A DNA stretch of 64,000 nucleotides, from NCBI RefSeq assembly GCF_012489685.1, contig NC_080042.1, positions 3,412,501 through 3,476,500 on the forward strand, read 5' to 3'. This DNA comes from Lotus japonicus (Eukaryota > Streptophyta > Magnoliopsida > Fabales > Fabaceae). The notes under the pieces were generated by a model. It was not told the DNA's origin and ran no database searches. It saw nothing but the letters and a program-made list of their open reading frames with translations. Of this stretch, positions 52,092 through 63,989 are shown in pieces. The translations under genes were made by a program, and so were the position numbers. The stretch's first letter is position 1. The number at the start of each line of letters is the position of its first letter.

Positions 52092-55000
52092 TCACTCTGG
52101 ACAAAAGTCCATGTTTAGATTTTTCATAATAAAATTAAATCTATCCTCTGCTAAGGGCTTTGTAAAGATATCTGCCCATTGATGGTCAGTATCAACAAAC
52201 TTCAGAAGAAGTACGCCCTTCTGTACATAATCTCTAATAAAGTGATACTTTACCTCAATGTGCTTTGCCCTTGAATGTAGGATAGGATTCTTACTCAATG
52301 AGATTGCAGCAGTGTTATCACAATAGATTGGGATATTGCTCTCAAGGATCTGATAATCCTCCAGCTGATGTTTCATCCAGAGCATCTGAGTGCTGCATAT
52401 TGCTGCTGAGATATATTCTGCCTCTGCAGTTGATAGTGCAATGGTTGATTGCCTCTTGCTTGCCCATGAGACTAGATTGCTTCCCAGAAATTGACAATTT
52501 CCGGAAGTACTTTTTCTCTCTGTTCTATCTCCAGCATAATCAGCATCACAATAACCTGAAAGCTTATACTCTGATGTTTTCTTATACATCAAGCCAAGGT
52601 TAGTGGTGCCTTTCAGATACCTTAGGATCCTCTTAACAGCAGTTAAGTGGGTTTCCCTTGGATCTGATTGGAATCGAGCACATAAATGAACACTAAATAA
52701 TATGTCTGGCCTAGATGCAGTTAAGTATAGAAGTGAACCTATCATGCCACGATAGAGCTTCTGACATACTTTACCACTTTTATCTTCTTTCTCCAGAATG
52801 CATGTTGGATGCATTGGAGTTTTGGCCACTGTAGATTCCAGCATATTGAACTTCTTCAGAAGTTCTTTAGTGTACTTGCTCTGATGGATATATGTTCCTT
52901 CTGGTGTTTGATCAACTTGTATTCCCAGAAAGTACTTTAATTCTCCCATCATACTCATCTCAAATTCAGCCTGCATCATCTCAGAAAATTCTTTGCATAG
53001 AGATTGATTAGCAGAACCAAATATAATATCATCAACATAGATTTGCACAATTAAGATATCATCTTTATAAGTCTTGCAAAAAAGAGTTGTATCTACTTTA
53101 CCCCTTACAAACTCATTCTCCAGAAGGAATGAGCTAAGTCTCTCATACCATGCTCTGGGAGCTTGCTTCAGACCATAGAGTGATTTCTTCAATTTGAACA
53201 CATGGTCTGGTTTCTTTTCATCTTCAAAACCTGGGGGTTGATGAACATAGACTTCCTCTGAGATATAACCATTTAGGAAGGCACTCTTTACGTCCATCTG
53301 ATGTAGAACTATGTTGTGATTTACTGAGAAAGAGATCAACAGTCTGATTGCTTCCAGTCTTGCTACTGGAGCAAATGTTTCAGTGTAGTCTATTCCTTCC
53401 TACTGGCTGTAGCCTTGAGCAACTAGCCTTGCCTTATTTCTGACTACATCTCCTTTCTCATTCAGCTTGTTTCTGAATACCCATTTCGTTCCAATAACAT
53501 GGACACTCTCAGGCTTCTTCACTAAGCTCCAAACATCGTTCTTGGAAAATTGATTCAATTCTTCTTCCATGGCCAGAATCCAATCCTTGTCCTGAAGAGC
53601 TTCATCTATGGACTTGGGTTCAATTAAGGACACCAATCCTTTCAGACTCAGCAAGGTCTCTTCAGAGGGTCTGAAGGCAGATCTGGTTCTGACTGGTTCG
53701 TCTTTGTTGCCTAGAATCAATTCCTTAGGGTGAGCTGCAGTGATTCTGCTCTTCTTCAGAGTTTGTGAGTTAGAGGGACCAGCTTCTTCCTCTGGTTCAT
53801 CTTCCTCTGGCTCAACTTCCTCTGGAGCTTTGCCTTTGTCAGAAACATTAATGCTTAAATCTGCAAACTTTTCAACTAGCTTTGACTGGTCAGAGTCAAG
53901 CTTATCATCAAATCTAACATGAATAGATTCTTCAATAGTCTTAGCATCAGTATTATAAAATCTAAAACCTTTAGATCTATCAGAATAACCAAGTAATAGA
54001 CACTTAGAAGACTTAGCATCAAATTTATGCAATCTATCCTTAGTATTGAGAACATAACAAACACAGCCAAAAGGATGAAAATAAGAAATGTTGGGTTTTA
54101 TGTTCTTCCACAATTCATAAGGAGTCTTATTCAGAATTGGTCTCACAGAGATTCTGTTCTGAATGTAACATGATGTATTTACTGCCTCTGCCCAAAAATG
54201 CTTAGCCATGCCAGTTTCTTGGAGCATGGTTCTAGCCATCTCCTGAAGAGTTCTGTTCTTCCTCTCAACAACACCATTTTGTTGAGGAGTTCTGGGACAA
54301 GAGAAATCATGTGCAATTCCATAGGAATCAAACAGACTCTCAAACTTGTCATTCTCAAACTCTCCACCATGGTCACTTCTGACACGCACAATCCTACAAG
54401 CCTTCTCGTTTTGCACTTGAGCAATGAAGGTAGAGAACACAGCATGAGACTCATCCTTGCGGGTTAGAAACTTTACCCATGTCCAGCGGCTATAGTCATC
54501 AACGATAACCATCCCATATCTCTTGCCACCTATAGACTCAGTTTTCACTGGTCCAAAAAGGTCGATATGCAGAAGTTCCAACGGCCTTGAGGTTGAGACA
54601 ACATTCTTTGCCTTGAAAGGGACTTTTGTGAATTTGCCTTTCTGACATGCTTCACAAAGAGCGTCTGAAGCGAACTTCAGATTGGGTAAGCCCCTGACAA
54701 GGTTTAGCTTGCTCAGCTGAGAAATCTTTCTCATACTGGCATGCCCTAACCGTCTATGCCATACCCACTGCTCTTCATTAACAGACAGAAGGCACTTCAC
54801 ATTCTGAGCCTCCAACTCAGATAATCTGATCTTATAGATGTTGTTCTTCCTCTTGCTGTTAAATAGAACAGAGCCATCGATCTGACTTACAGCCCGGCAG
54901 GACTTTTGATTGAATATAACATCATAACCCTTGTCAGCTAATTGACTTATAGACAATAAGTTATGTGTTAAGCCGTCTACCAATAAAACATTATCAATGC

Positions 55001-55196
55001 ATGGGCTACTATCTACACAAATAGTACCAGTACCAACAATTTTACCCTTTTCATTTCCTCCGAAGCCAACTTCGCCTCCAGGCTTAAGTTTCAGCTCTCG
55101 GAACATACGCTTTTCTCCCGTCATGTGACGCGAGCATCCACTGTCCAGATACCATGATTGGTGTTTCAGTGGAGCTATCAAGGATATCTGCAACAT
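52092..55196 (-). pseudogene. Sirevirus pol: protease, integrase, RT, RNase H; one stop
   Basis: The frame begins after gag, shifted +1, with protease motif WYLDSGCSRHMTG (about 55145). Copia order follows. Integrase has WHRRLGHASM and CEACQKGKF (zinc site, about 54770-54640), then LLHIDLFGP, VRSDHGGEFEN and TPQQNGVVERKNRT for the DDE triad. RT has GTKWVFRNKLNEKGDVVRNK then ARLVAQGYSQ, DVKSAFLNGYISEEVYV, and catalytic YVDDIIFGSA (about 53040). RNase H has SGYCDADYAGDRTERKSTSG, ending in DIFTKPLAEDRFNF. A single TAG at 53398-53400, between GYSQ and EGIDYTETF, interrupts RT; most likely CAG or CAA in the parent. All catalytic residues otherwise appear present. The last stop is at 52092. Confidence 0.92.
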
Positions 55197-55218
55197 AGAT
55201 AATCTTGTCCTTAGGTAC

Positions 55219-56994
55219 TCACTTTCTGGGTCCTCTTTTGTTAGTTACCCCAGAGGTTCTGATCACCTTGGGTGTCTCAACATAATATTTTAAAGGAATA
55301 TTTGCATGATATTTAGTCATAGAGAAAGATCCCTTTTTAAGAGGATGTTTAGCAACTTTAGCAGGTACAGGATCAGGCAATATGGTACCAGAGGGAACAA
55401 AGCATTCATACAAGGATTTAGCTTTAGACACAGAAGGCTCATTTCTAATTGGTTTAGAATAGCCAATGCCATGCATTCCATTTCTGCTTACGCCATAGAT
55501 CATTGAAGCCATTAAGCTTCTATCCACGCTTTTAGCTAGGAATCTTTGAAAAGACTTTTCATACTTAGATTCATTTCTACAATCAGAGGCATCACAGGCA
55601 ACAATTTCTTCTAACTTAGCAATCTGGTTCTTAAGCACAGAGTTAGAATTTACCAAAGCATGATTTTCATTTTTCAAATCAGAAATAATTTTCTCATGTT
55701 CAGAAGGAGTCTTGGAGACAGCAGATAAGTTCTTTTTCAACTTTTTATGCTTAGACAATAAAGAGTTATACTTATCCATGATATCAGACAAAGCATGTTT
55801 CAGTTCAGAGGTAGAGAAAGAAGCAAATACCTCATTTTCATCGTCTGAGTTAGGATCTCCTTCTGATTCTGAGTCAGAGTCAACAGCTTCCTTTGACTCT
55901 GCTCCTTTGTCTTTGACAATGGCCATGAGTCCTTGGACTTCACCATCAGAGTCAACATCCTCTGACTCTGATTCATCGAATGTCACCATCAGACTCTTCT
56001 TGGCCTTGAAGTGCTTCTTTGGCTTCTTGTCTTTCTTCAACTTTGGACAATCACTTTTGTAGTGCCCAGATTCTTTGCACTCAAAACATGTGACTTCCTT
56101 GATTGAAGACTTCTTCTGGCCTGAGGACTCATACTTTCCTTTTGCCTTTCCAGAGCCTTTGAACTTGCTCTGCCTGTGCTTCCAGATGCGGTTGAGTCTC
56201 TTGGAGATCAGAGTCAGCTCATCTTCATCAGAATCTTCTGATGCTTCTTCAGATTCTTCTTCTTCAGCTTGAAGAGCCTTTGACTTCTCAACCTTAGCCT
56301 TTTCAGATTTGGATTTCAAGGCTATGGACTTTTTCCTCAGATCTTGCATCTCTGAGCGCTTCAGCTCATGGCATTTCAAAATGCTGATGAATTCTTCTAA
56401 ACTCATATTCTCAACGTCTCTCGTGAGCTCTATTGAAGTCACCAAAGGCATCCAACTTTCAGGAAGACACCTGATGACTCTTATGACATGATCTTTTGTT
56501 GTGTAGCTCTTGTTGAGAGGTCGTATGCCAGCTACAAGCAATTGAAATCTGGAGAACATTTCTTCAATGGATTCATTTGGCTCCATGATGAAGGATTCAT
56601 ACTTTTGGATCAAAGACAATGCCTTTGATTCTTTGACCTTCTTGTTTCCTTCATGAGACATCTTCAGAGATTCAAAAATGCCTTTAGCAAACTCACGATC
56701 TGTAATCTTCTGGTACTCTTCATAGGAAATAGCACTTAGAAGAATTGCTCTTGCTTTGTGATGTTGTGAGTACAGCTTCTTTTGATCTGCAGTCATCTCT
56801 GACCTTGGGATCTTCTTGCCATCTGCATCAACTGGACGCTCGTAGCCATCCACAATAATATCCCAGAGATCTGCATCGAAACCCAGAAAGAAACTTTCCA
56901 GTCTATCTTTCCAATATTCGAACCTTTGACCGTCGAACATAGGAGGCTTTGCATTGTAACCATCTCTTTGAGTTTCACTGGTGGTGGCAGCCAT
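55219..56994 (-). CDS. Sirevirus gag, 591 aa
   Basis: Starts MAATTSETQRDGYNAKPPMF at 56994, 59 bp from the primer site. The UBN2-type copia gag core includes RFEYWKDRLESFFLGFDADL and NESIEEMFSRFQLLVAGIRP. A CCHC knuckle, CFECKESGHYKSDC, lies at about 56085. A C-terminal extension is Ser/Asp/Glu-rich with coiled-coil-like sequence (DIMDKYNSLLSKHKKLKKN; LVNSNSVLKNQIAKLEEIV), longer than most copia gags and typical of Sireviruses. It stops at TGA (55219) after NKRGPRK; VPKDKIIYVADIL follows in the same frame, so the stop may replace a codon in active relatives or be a read-through point. Gag packages the RNA into cytoplasmic particles. Confidence 0.9.
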   Translation of the reverse strand: MAATTSETQRDGYNAKPPMFDGQRFEYWKDRLESFFLGFDADLWDIIVDGYERPVDADGKKIPRSEMTADQKKLYSQHHKARAILLSAISYEEYQKITDREFAKGIFESLKMSHEGNKKVKESKALSLIQKYESFIMEPNESIEEMFSRFQLLVAGIRPLNKSYTTKDHVIRVIRCLPESWMPLVTSIELTRDVENMSLEEFISILKCHELKRSEMQDLRKKSIALKSKSEKAKVEKSKALQAEEEESEEASEDSDEDELTLISKRLNRIWKHRQSKFKGSGKAKGKYESSGQKKSSIKEVTCFECKESGHYKSDCPKLKKDKKPKKHFKAKKSLMVTFDESESEDVDSDGEVQGLMAIVKDKGAESKEAVDSDSESEGDPNSDDENEVFASFSTSELKHALSDIMDKYNSLLSKHKKLKKNLSAVSKTPSEHEKIISDLKNENHALVNSNSVLKNQIAKLEEIVACDASDCRNESKYEKSFQRFLAKSVDRSLMASMIYGVSRNGMHGIGYSKPIRNEPSVSKAKSLYECFVPSGTILPDPVPAKVAKHPLKKGSFSMTKYHANIPLKYYVETPKVIRTSGVTNKRGPRK

Positions 56995-57052
56995 TGTTTT
57001 TCACACCGGCCCGGATCACTGAACACTGTTAGGTGTGGTAATCAGAACTTGC

Positions 57053-57064
57053 GCTCTGATACCA
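57053..57064 (-). other. Primer binding site of the Sirevirus
   Basis: The minus strand reads TGGTATCAGAGC, two bases from the 5' LTR end (57067): initiator Met tRNA type. Confidence 0.9.
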
Positions 57065-57066
57065 AT

Positions 57067-58277
57067 TGAAGGTATGAAAAACGGTAGAAAGGGGGGGTTT
57101 GAATAACGTTTTCAGTACAAAACTTCCACCTTAAAGATTTTGACAAATCTTTCGAGAACTTAAGTGCTAAAGATAAGAGATAGAGAAGCACACAAGGATT
57201 TTATCCTGGTTCACTTGATAAATCACTCAAGCTACTCCAGTCCACCCGTTAAGGTGATTTCTTCCTTCTTAGAATGAAGGCAATCCACTAATCAGGTAAG
57301 AGTTACAACTGCACTTGAAACCTACAAGTGACTAACAATTACACTGACTTAGCTCACACTAAGATTCACTCTCTTAGTCTTCTCTAGGATCCGATCAACC
57401 TTGATCTCCTAAAGGAACTAAACAAACTGTTTATCAAAGAAATGTTTACAAGAGATTTGCTTCTAAAAAGCTAATAGTAAACTCAATGAATTTCAGATGA
57501 AAGAAGGCTTAGAATATTTTGAATATGTCTTGCGCGTATGTGAATGTTTCTTCACGCCGCTTCTTTCAATCTTCAGCCTCTATATATACTCCAAGGATTA
57601 GCGTTGAGCGTTGCATGGGAAATGCTACCGTTGGAGGGCAGTTCTGGAAAATCCAGCTTCTGCTGTGGCTGAGAACGTTAGGTAGGTCGTCAGGAAGGTA
57701 CACTTGCTTTTGTACTTGGATAGCGACTTGACCTTTTAACCTAAGAGACTTCTGATCAGAGGAATGCTTCGTATTGGAACTTGTGAAGCCGGTTGATCAG
57801 AGTCAGAGGGAAAGCACAGATCCTCTGACCATTGTATCTTCTGATTCTGAACTCAGAGGGAAGAACATGGCCTTCAGAGTTTCTTGCTTCTGGACTTCAG
57901 AGTTTCCACTATTCAGCTTCTGGATCTTCAGAGTCTTCTACACCATCAGAACATCTGAACCTTCAGTGTTTCTTGGTTATCAGAACTTCTGGATCTTCAG
58001 AGCTTCTAGCGACTGAGTCCACATCAGAGTTTGTATAGCTTCAGAACTTCTGAAGCTTTTCCACTGTTCATACTGAACATGGTGAATGCGAAAGCGTTGC
58101 TTGGGTTACCCTTTATACACAGTGCTTCTGATTTGTGTGAGATTGAGTTGAGGTCAGAGCCTGTAAATAGCACACTCAGAAAAACACGTTAGAGTACCAC
58201 AATTGTTCATATCAAAAGATTAACTTGTAATCATCAAAACATAGAGTTGTACTACTAGATCAAAACTTGATCTTACA
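57067..58277 (-). repeat. 5' LTR of the Sirevirus
   Basis: 1211 bp, TGTAAGATC...CATACCTTCA on the minus strand. A minus-strand TATA box (GAGTATATATAGAGG, about 57578-57592) marks the promoter. The U3 side (57800-58080) is packed with CTTCAGAG and CTTCTGGA words. Confidence 0.95.
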
Positions 58278-58282
58278 GAGAC

Positions 58283-59637
58283 AGATTGTGGAGATTCCAC
58301 GAGCGGATATACATCCCGGAAGACAAGGAGCTAAGAGAAAGAATCTTGGAAGAAGCACACAGAAGCGCTTTGAGCATACATCCCGGATTCACCAAAATGT
58401 ATCGGGACATGAAGAAAAGATTTTGGTAGCCCGGAATGAAGAAAGACATCTTGAAGAAGGTAATGACCTGTCTGACATGTCAATAGGCGAAAGTGGATCA
58501 TCAGAAACCCTCTGGAGAATTGAGACCCCTAGAGATACCGGAATGGAAGTGGGAGAGCATTTCCATTGATTTTGTCACAGGATTACCGAGAACTCAGAGC
58601 AAGAACGATGCTATTTGGGTAATTGTAGACCGACTCACAAAGTGCGCACATTTCATAGCGGTTAACATGACATACTCACTAGAGAAATTAGCAAGGATAT
58701 ATGTAAAGGAAGTAGTGAGACATCATGGAATACCGGCAAGCATAGTTTCGGATAGAGATCCGCGGTTTACCTCACAATTTTGGAAGAGCCTACACAAGGC
58801 CTTGGGAACGAATTTGAAGTTTAGCTCAGCATATCACCCCCAGACGGATGGATAGACGAAAAGAACCATTCAAACGCTGGAAGATATGTTGCGAGCATGC
58901 ATTTTAGAGGAGCAAGGCAGTTAGGAAGATTGTTTGTCATTAGTGGAGTTTTCATATAACAATAGTTTCCACTCAAGCATAGGAATGGCACCATTTGAAG
59001 CATTGTACGGGAGGAAGTGTAGAACCCCGTTGAGTTGGTTTGATGAAGGAGACAAGTAAGTACTAGAACCCGACGTAGTGCAAGATATGTCGGAAAAAGT
59101 GAAAGGAATTAGGGAGAAGCTTAAGATAGCACAAGATAGGCAGAAAACTTACTATGATCATAGGAGAAAACCCTTAGAATTTGAAGAGGGAGACCATGTT
59201 TTCCTCAGAGTTAACCCAATTACAGGGATAGGAAGGTCAATTAAGTCGAAAAAGCTTACACCAAAATATTTAGGACCTTACCAGATCCTTAGGAAGGTAG
59301 GAACATCAGCCTACCAGGTGGCACTTCCGCCATCTCTGTCAAACTTGCACGATGTGTTTCATGTTTCCCAAACAAAGAAATACATCCCCGACCCTTCTCA
59401 TGTGATAAAACCTGAACATATACAACTCAAGGAGAACTTAACATACACGGCCGAACCTAAGAGGATATTGGATAGGAGGATGAAACAACTTAGGAAAAAG
59501 GAAATCCCGTTAGAGAAAGTAGCTTGGAGTGAGGGGGAAGATGAAGAAGCTACTTGGGAATTAGAGGAGGATATGAGAAGGACATACCCTCAGCTGTTTA
59601 GTATTTTAGGATGTGAATTTCGAGGACGAAATTCTCA
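58283..59637 (+). pseudogene. Tekay-3 pol, 3' part (integrase)
   Basis: Resumes after the Sirevirus. The integrase zinc region includes HPGFTKMYRDMKKRFW, then CLTCQ. The core has SISIDFVTGLPRTQ (about 58560), VSDRDPRFTSQFW (about 58748) and YHPQTDG (about 58830). The C-terminal tail is LHDVFHVSQTKKYIPDPSH and, finally, WELEEDMRRTYPQLFSIL, a chromodomain-like end. In-frame stops are at 58427, 58484, 58853, 58922 and 59057; there is no frameshift. The frame after FSIL has no stop before the polypurine tract and runs into the LTR, so the original terminal stop may have been lost. Confidence 0.9.
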
Positions 59638-59640
59638 AAA

Positions 59641-59652
59641 AGGAGGGGAGAG
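59641..59652 (+). other. Polypurine tract of Tekay-3
   Basis: AGGAGGGGAGAG immediately before the right LTR at 59653. Confidence 0.8.
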
Positions 59653-61747
59653 TGTAACTTCCCACCAACCAGGTAACGACCTCACAGGAAATGCGAAACC
59701 CTAGAAAGTCGGAATAGGCCAATACGCGCTAACAATCTAACTATACTATATTATATATATAATATAATATATATATATATATGTGAGTGTGTGTGTGTGT
59801 TTGTATGCATGTATGTGTGAATATTTTACTATATTGCTTGTTTGCACGTAAATCGAGACGTCGGTCAATCGACTTTAAATCGACCTGTCAATAAGAGTAC
59901 CAAAGACATGGTCACAAGAACCCCAAAAAAGAAGATGAACTCGAGATAGAGGTAGGATAGGCTAAATAGATGATCTGATCACATCTCTTGGCAATGATTA
60001 ATGCATTGTCTTAGAGTGATCGAAACCCGAATCAAGCTAAAAGGGTGATACTTTAATCACTCTAAAGAGATGATATTGAGCCTTGAGAGCGGAAATACAC
60101 TCTAACTTATTACTAACAAACCTAAACCAATATAATATTGCATCAGTTTTGTCCCGACATTGAAAATGATAAAGAAATCGACCAATCGAAACCCTAGGAT
60201 TTGTGTGCAAATGACCTAGTCATGCAATCAGCCATTACACCATGCAAGCATCACTTTTGATTACTTTTGCAGCTTCCCAAACTCCTCCCACGGGTATGAA
60301 GAGCCATTGGTGGTGCAACTTTGATTAAGTTTAAGCTTGGTTTAGCAAATTAATCATCCTACAGCCTATATAAACGGTACCATTCGACTCCACTCGAACC
60401 TAGCTACGCACAGAATGCCCTGGAATCCTCAGAGAGTGCCCAGAGAGCCCAGAACGAGAGTGAAACCGAGAGGAAGTTCATAAACTTCTTCTCTTCAAAT
60501 CTCTCAAACAAGAGAGAGTTAGACCCTGATTCTTGTTTCATTGAGTTCCTGGACAATAGAGGAAGAGAGTCGACTACTCGTGGTCAAGTGTTGGTCAAGA
60601 AATCACGACTCCACCATCTCCGGCGAAGCTCCGGCGAGGCCCCGACCTGTAACTCGTCATTTCTCCTATCTCCGAGCACTTTAGCCACACCCACGAGTAC
60701 CATTCAACTCCCCACAACCTGTAGACCAATAACCTGTGCCCAGAACAGTTCAACCGTGACATTTTAGGAACCTATGATCGTCTTCTTCGGCAGCTTATGT
60801 GTTTTCCGGCCAGTAAGCTTCTAAAACTCGCTTATTTCAGCTCGTTTTCGATCCAAATTAATCCCTTAAGCATCTTAGGACATAGATAGGAAGCTTTAGA
60901 CTAGTTTTAAGGCCTGAACCGTTGTGAATTGCTGGAACCAATTCATGAACTTCGAAGCTCGAAATGAGCTATCGGGTTGGACGTTTGGCCATGAATTGGT
61001 GCGCCAAATTGATCCTCCTGCACTTCTGGAACGTCATAGGAGCTTTTAGGATAGCTAATTGTAGAAATAGAGCCCTGAAGAGGAAAGCCCCAATTTCACC
61101 TTGTGGGCAGCCTCTGAAATCGTGAATTGGCACTGTTAGAGTGCCCAGAAGCTAAAATTGATGATTCCATTGAACTCAGAAGGTAGAAAACTATAGGAAT
61201 GGACTATTAGATGTTAGCATTAGGCTTTGTTTATATATTTCTTAGTTTGCAAGTAGACTTTGAATTAAGTGCTTAAAATAAGTGATTCTGCACCTGAGAA
61301 TAAGCTGATAGCAGTAAAGTGAACTTAACAGAACCTAAAATCACTAGAATCATGATTAGGTGAAGACTTAGAAGTTATAGCTTAGTTATAGAATTAATTT
61401 ACATAATATGGCTTAAGTAATTAGAATAATTAAGTAGAAATACTTTAGCTTAAGCTAGATTAGTAGATTAATGAATTAGGAATAATGAAGTCAGAAAATT
61501 AATGATAATATATAGGACATAAAGTCAGAGATGATGTTATAGAATTAGCTATTAGAAAATGAAATTAGTTTGTATAACATAACTAGATGATTTAGTTGTA
61601 GTTTTTAAATTAGTAATTAACCTAAGTGGATAATTTAGTAACTTAAAACTAATTAGGTCAGATTAGTGGACATGCAAAATATAGGTTACACCCTAGTTAG
61701 TTGAGACCAAGGTTAAGTTAGAATGACGCTAGTTTGATAGCTAAAAA

Positions 61748-61807
<60 letters not shown>

Positions 61808-63989
61808 TAATAATAATAACGAACGATTTAATGCCTCGATTAGCCTATCTTGACCCAAGCATAATCAATGATGCAGAGGGAGCTATCTCAGACATACACG
61901 ATCCTCTATTGGTAAAGGTTAAAGGTAAGGGGGGTTATACAAGACCTTGTCTTGGTACACAACTTATAAGTTAAACGTTATTATGGTAGAATGCATATTA
62001 TTATCTACTTATGTGTTATTGGATGCATGATTGGATGCTGTGCTTGAAGAATGAATATTGGATGAAATGTTGTGCTGAATTGCTGTGATTGTGTCTCATG
62101 CTTGAAGTGATGCACATCAGAAAGGGATGACAGTACACTATGGGATATAGTGGTACTTAGGATTATGAGCCTAAATGGCATGGTATCAGGATTGTCTCTG
62201 ATACGTTGAAGCATCTGAGGTAGTGGGAAGAGGGAAAAGATAATCCCCGATTTAATGAGTTATCGATACTTGCTTTTGGAAATCGACCTACCTATAACAC
62301 CTTAGGATTACCCTAGGATAGTTAGAGTAAATAATTGAATAATGATAATAGAATAGGCAAGTGAGCCCTTTTTTCTAAGCGATTTAAAAAGTACATAACC
62401 ATTAAACGGCGGATTAGAACTCCCGCTTGTATTCCTAAAACTACTTGATCATATTAGAGATCCCACCTCTATAATTACTATGGTGTACTTACAATAAGTA
62501 AGGCAGCAGATGCTTGTTTCTAATTTATTAGAAACTTAATGGAAGTATAAGGGGGGGATGATTGATACTTGAAAATACACTTAAGGAGCAATAAGGAGTA
62601 GGAAAGTACCGTCACTACCACTAAGAGAGTGGGAATGCAGAGACGCCAAAGGTGGTCATGTTCAGAGATGAATTGACCCAGGATTTACGCGATGGCCCTA
62701 CCTCTCCATCAGCTACCGGCAGGGTCCCGGAAAGGCCGGCCTGATGTGATGTAACAAGGACCGCATAGTCGTGCACTTCTGTCTGTGAGCTACTGAGCGA
62801 TCATTGTCCGGTAAAGTGTGGACTGTAAGGAGTGTCCATGTTCCCGAGACGACTTTCCGAAGATAACGAAGCAATATCTTCGGGCCCTAAAAACATACTC
62901 ATCACATGATAAAGGAAAATAAATTAAAAAGGTTGGCGATGAACTCACCATTTCCTACGAAGTAGTGAGAGAAGTCAATTCGAAGGACGGAGATATAAGG
63001 CATAATTAATCATCTTTGCTTTACAACTTGTGTTTGCTAACATGTTTGTATTTAATGATATGTTGCCTTATGTTTTAATGCTTATCTTATCTGATATGTA
63101 TTATTGTGCAAGTTGCGTATGACTCACCCTTGCACTTATTTTTACAAAAGTAGATAGCAGGTGTGACAATGAGCTTCCCTCCAGTCCTCGCGATCCACGC
63201 TGATTTCCCGTCCCGTGCTGGCTGGTATGTTGACCCAGTTACCGAATACTGCTTTTATCAGGGACTCACGATTTTGTGGTGCAGAGATCCAGAAGCAGGA
63301 CATATCGGTTTCCCAGTGACACTCCCTATGGTGTTCTCATTCTTTCTGCCGACCCATGCTCAGCACGTTGGTCCGCAGAGTCCAGGCAGTCCACAAGTGC
63401 CACACCCACAGGCAGGCGAGCCTATGGAGACCGAAGAGCCTATCCTAACAGTACCAGTCACCGTGGTGAGCCCACAGGGATCCCCAGATCAGAGAGTTCT
63501 GCAGACCTAGGAGTCTATGGCATTTCCTCCACCCCGGAGGAACTTGTCTTGCTTTCGGGTCACGGCCCACAAGCGAGTGAGATCCCCGAGATGCTAGGAT
63601 TTACCGTCGCAGATTTCGGAGAGGTGAGGCGTCCGGAGTCAGAGAGTCAGAGCAGGGTCCGACAACAGAGCCAGGGTCAGTGCCAGCAGCCAGCGGGGGA
63701 GTCAGTGAGGAGGATCCGGAGGAGGAAGATCCAAGGGGATAAAGCCATATGGTCCGAGTTTCTGATGATGATGATGATCTTTATTTCATTTCTGCATTTT
63801 GATTACCTGTATCAGACTATGTGCTTGAGGGCGCTACGTCCTCTTTATGTGTTGCCTTTTTATTTGTAGACTTATGCGGTGGATCCGCCCACCAACTATG
63901 CATGTTATGTATGATCTATGTGGTTCATATCATTATTCTCCGTAGTCTTAGGTTAGGAGGTCGAAATGCCTGGGGATGAAAAGGGATTG
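59653..63989 (+). repeat. Right LTR of Tekay-3, cut near its end
   Basis: Starts TGTAACTTCCCACCAACC and follows the left LTR throughout, without the rDNA fragment. A 28-bp segment present in the left copy at about 39147-39180 is missing, and about 6 bp absent from the left copy are present near 60675. Similarity to the left LTR stops near 63985, about 150 bp before the expected end. TATA box at 60367. Confidence 0.88.

Larger units (their letters stand above)
46191..58277 (-). mobile_element. Sirevirus (Ty1/copia) retrotransposon, 12087 bp, nearly complete
   Basis: Flanked by GAGAC at 46186-46190 and 58278-58282. LTRs of 1211 bp each (46191-47401 and 57067-58277) differ at only about three bases by eye, so insertion is very recent. 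Minus-strand order is 5' LTR, primer site, gag, pol, env-like ORF, a gap holding an antisense ORF, polypurine tracts and 3' LTR. The large env-like ORF and multiple polypurine tracts fit the Sirevirus genus (SIRE1/Maximus lineage) described in legumes. Two defects are seen: the gag-pol join and one stop inside RT. It lies in the integrase-side half of Tekay-3 pol. Confidence 0.95.

Noticed and set aside
58035..58062. TTCAGAACTTCTGAAGC palindrome as a heat-shock element
   Set aside because: Spacing between TTC and GAA is one base instead of the two required for nTTCnnGAAn units.
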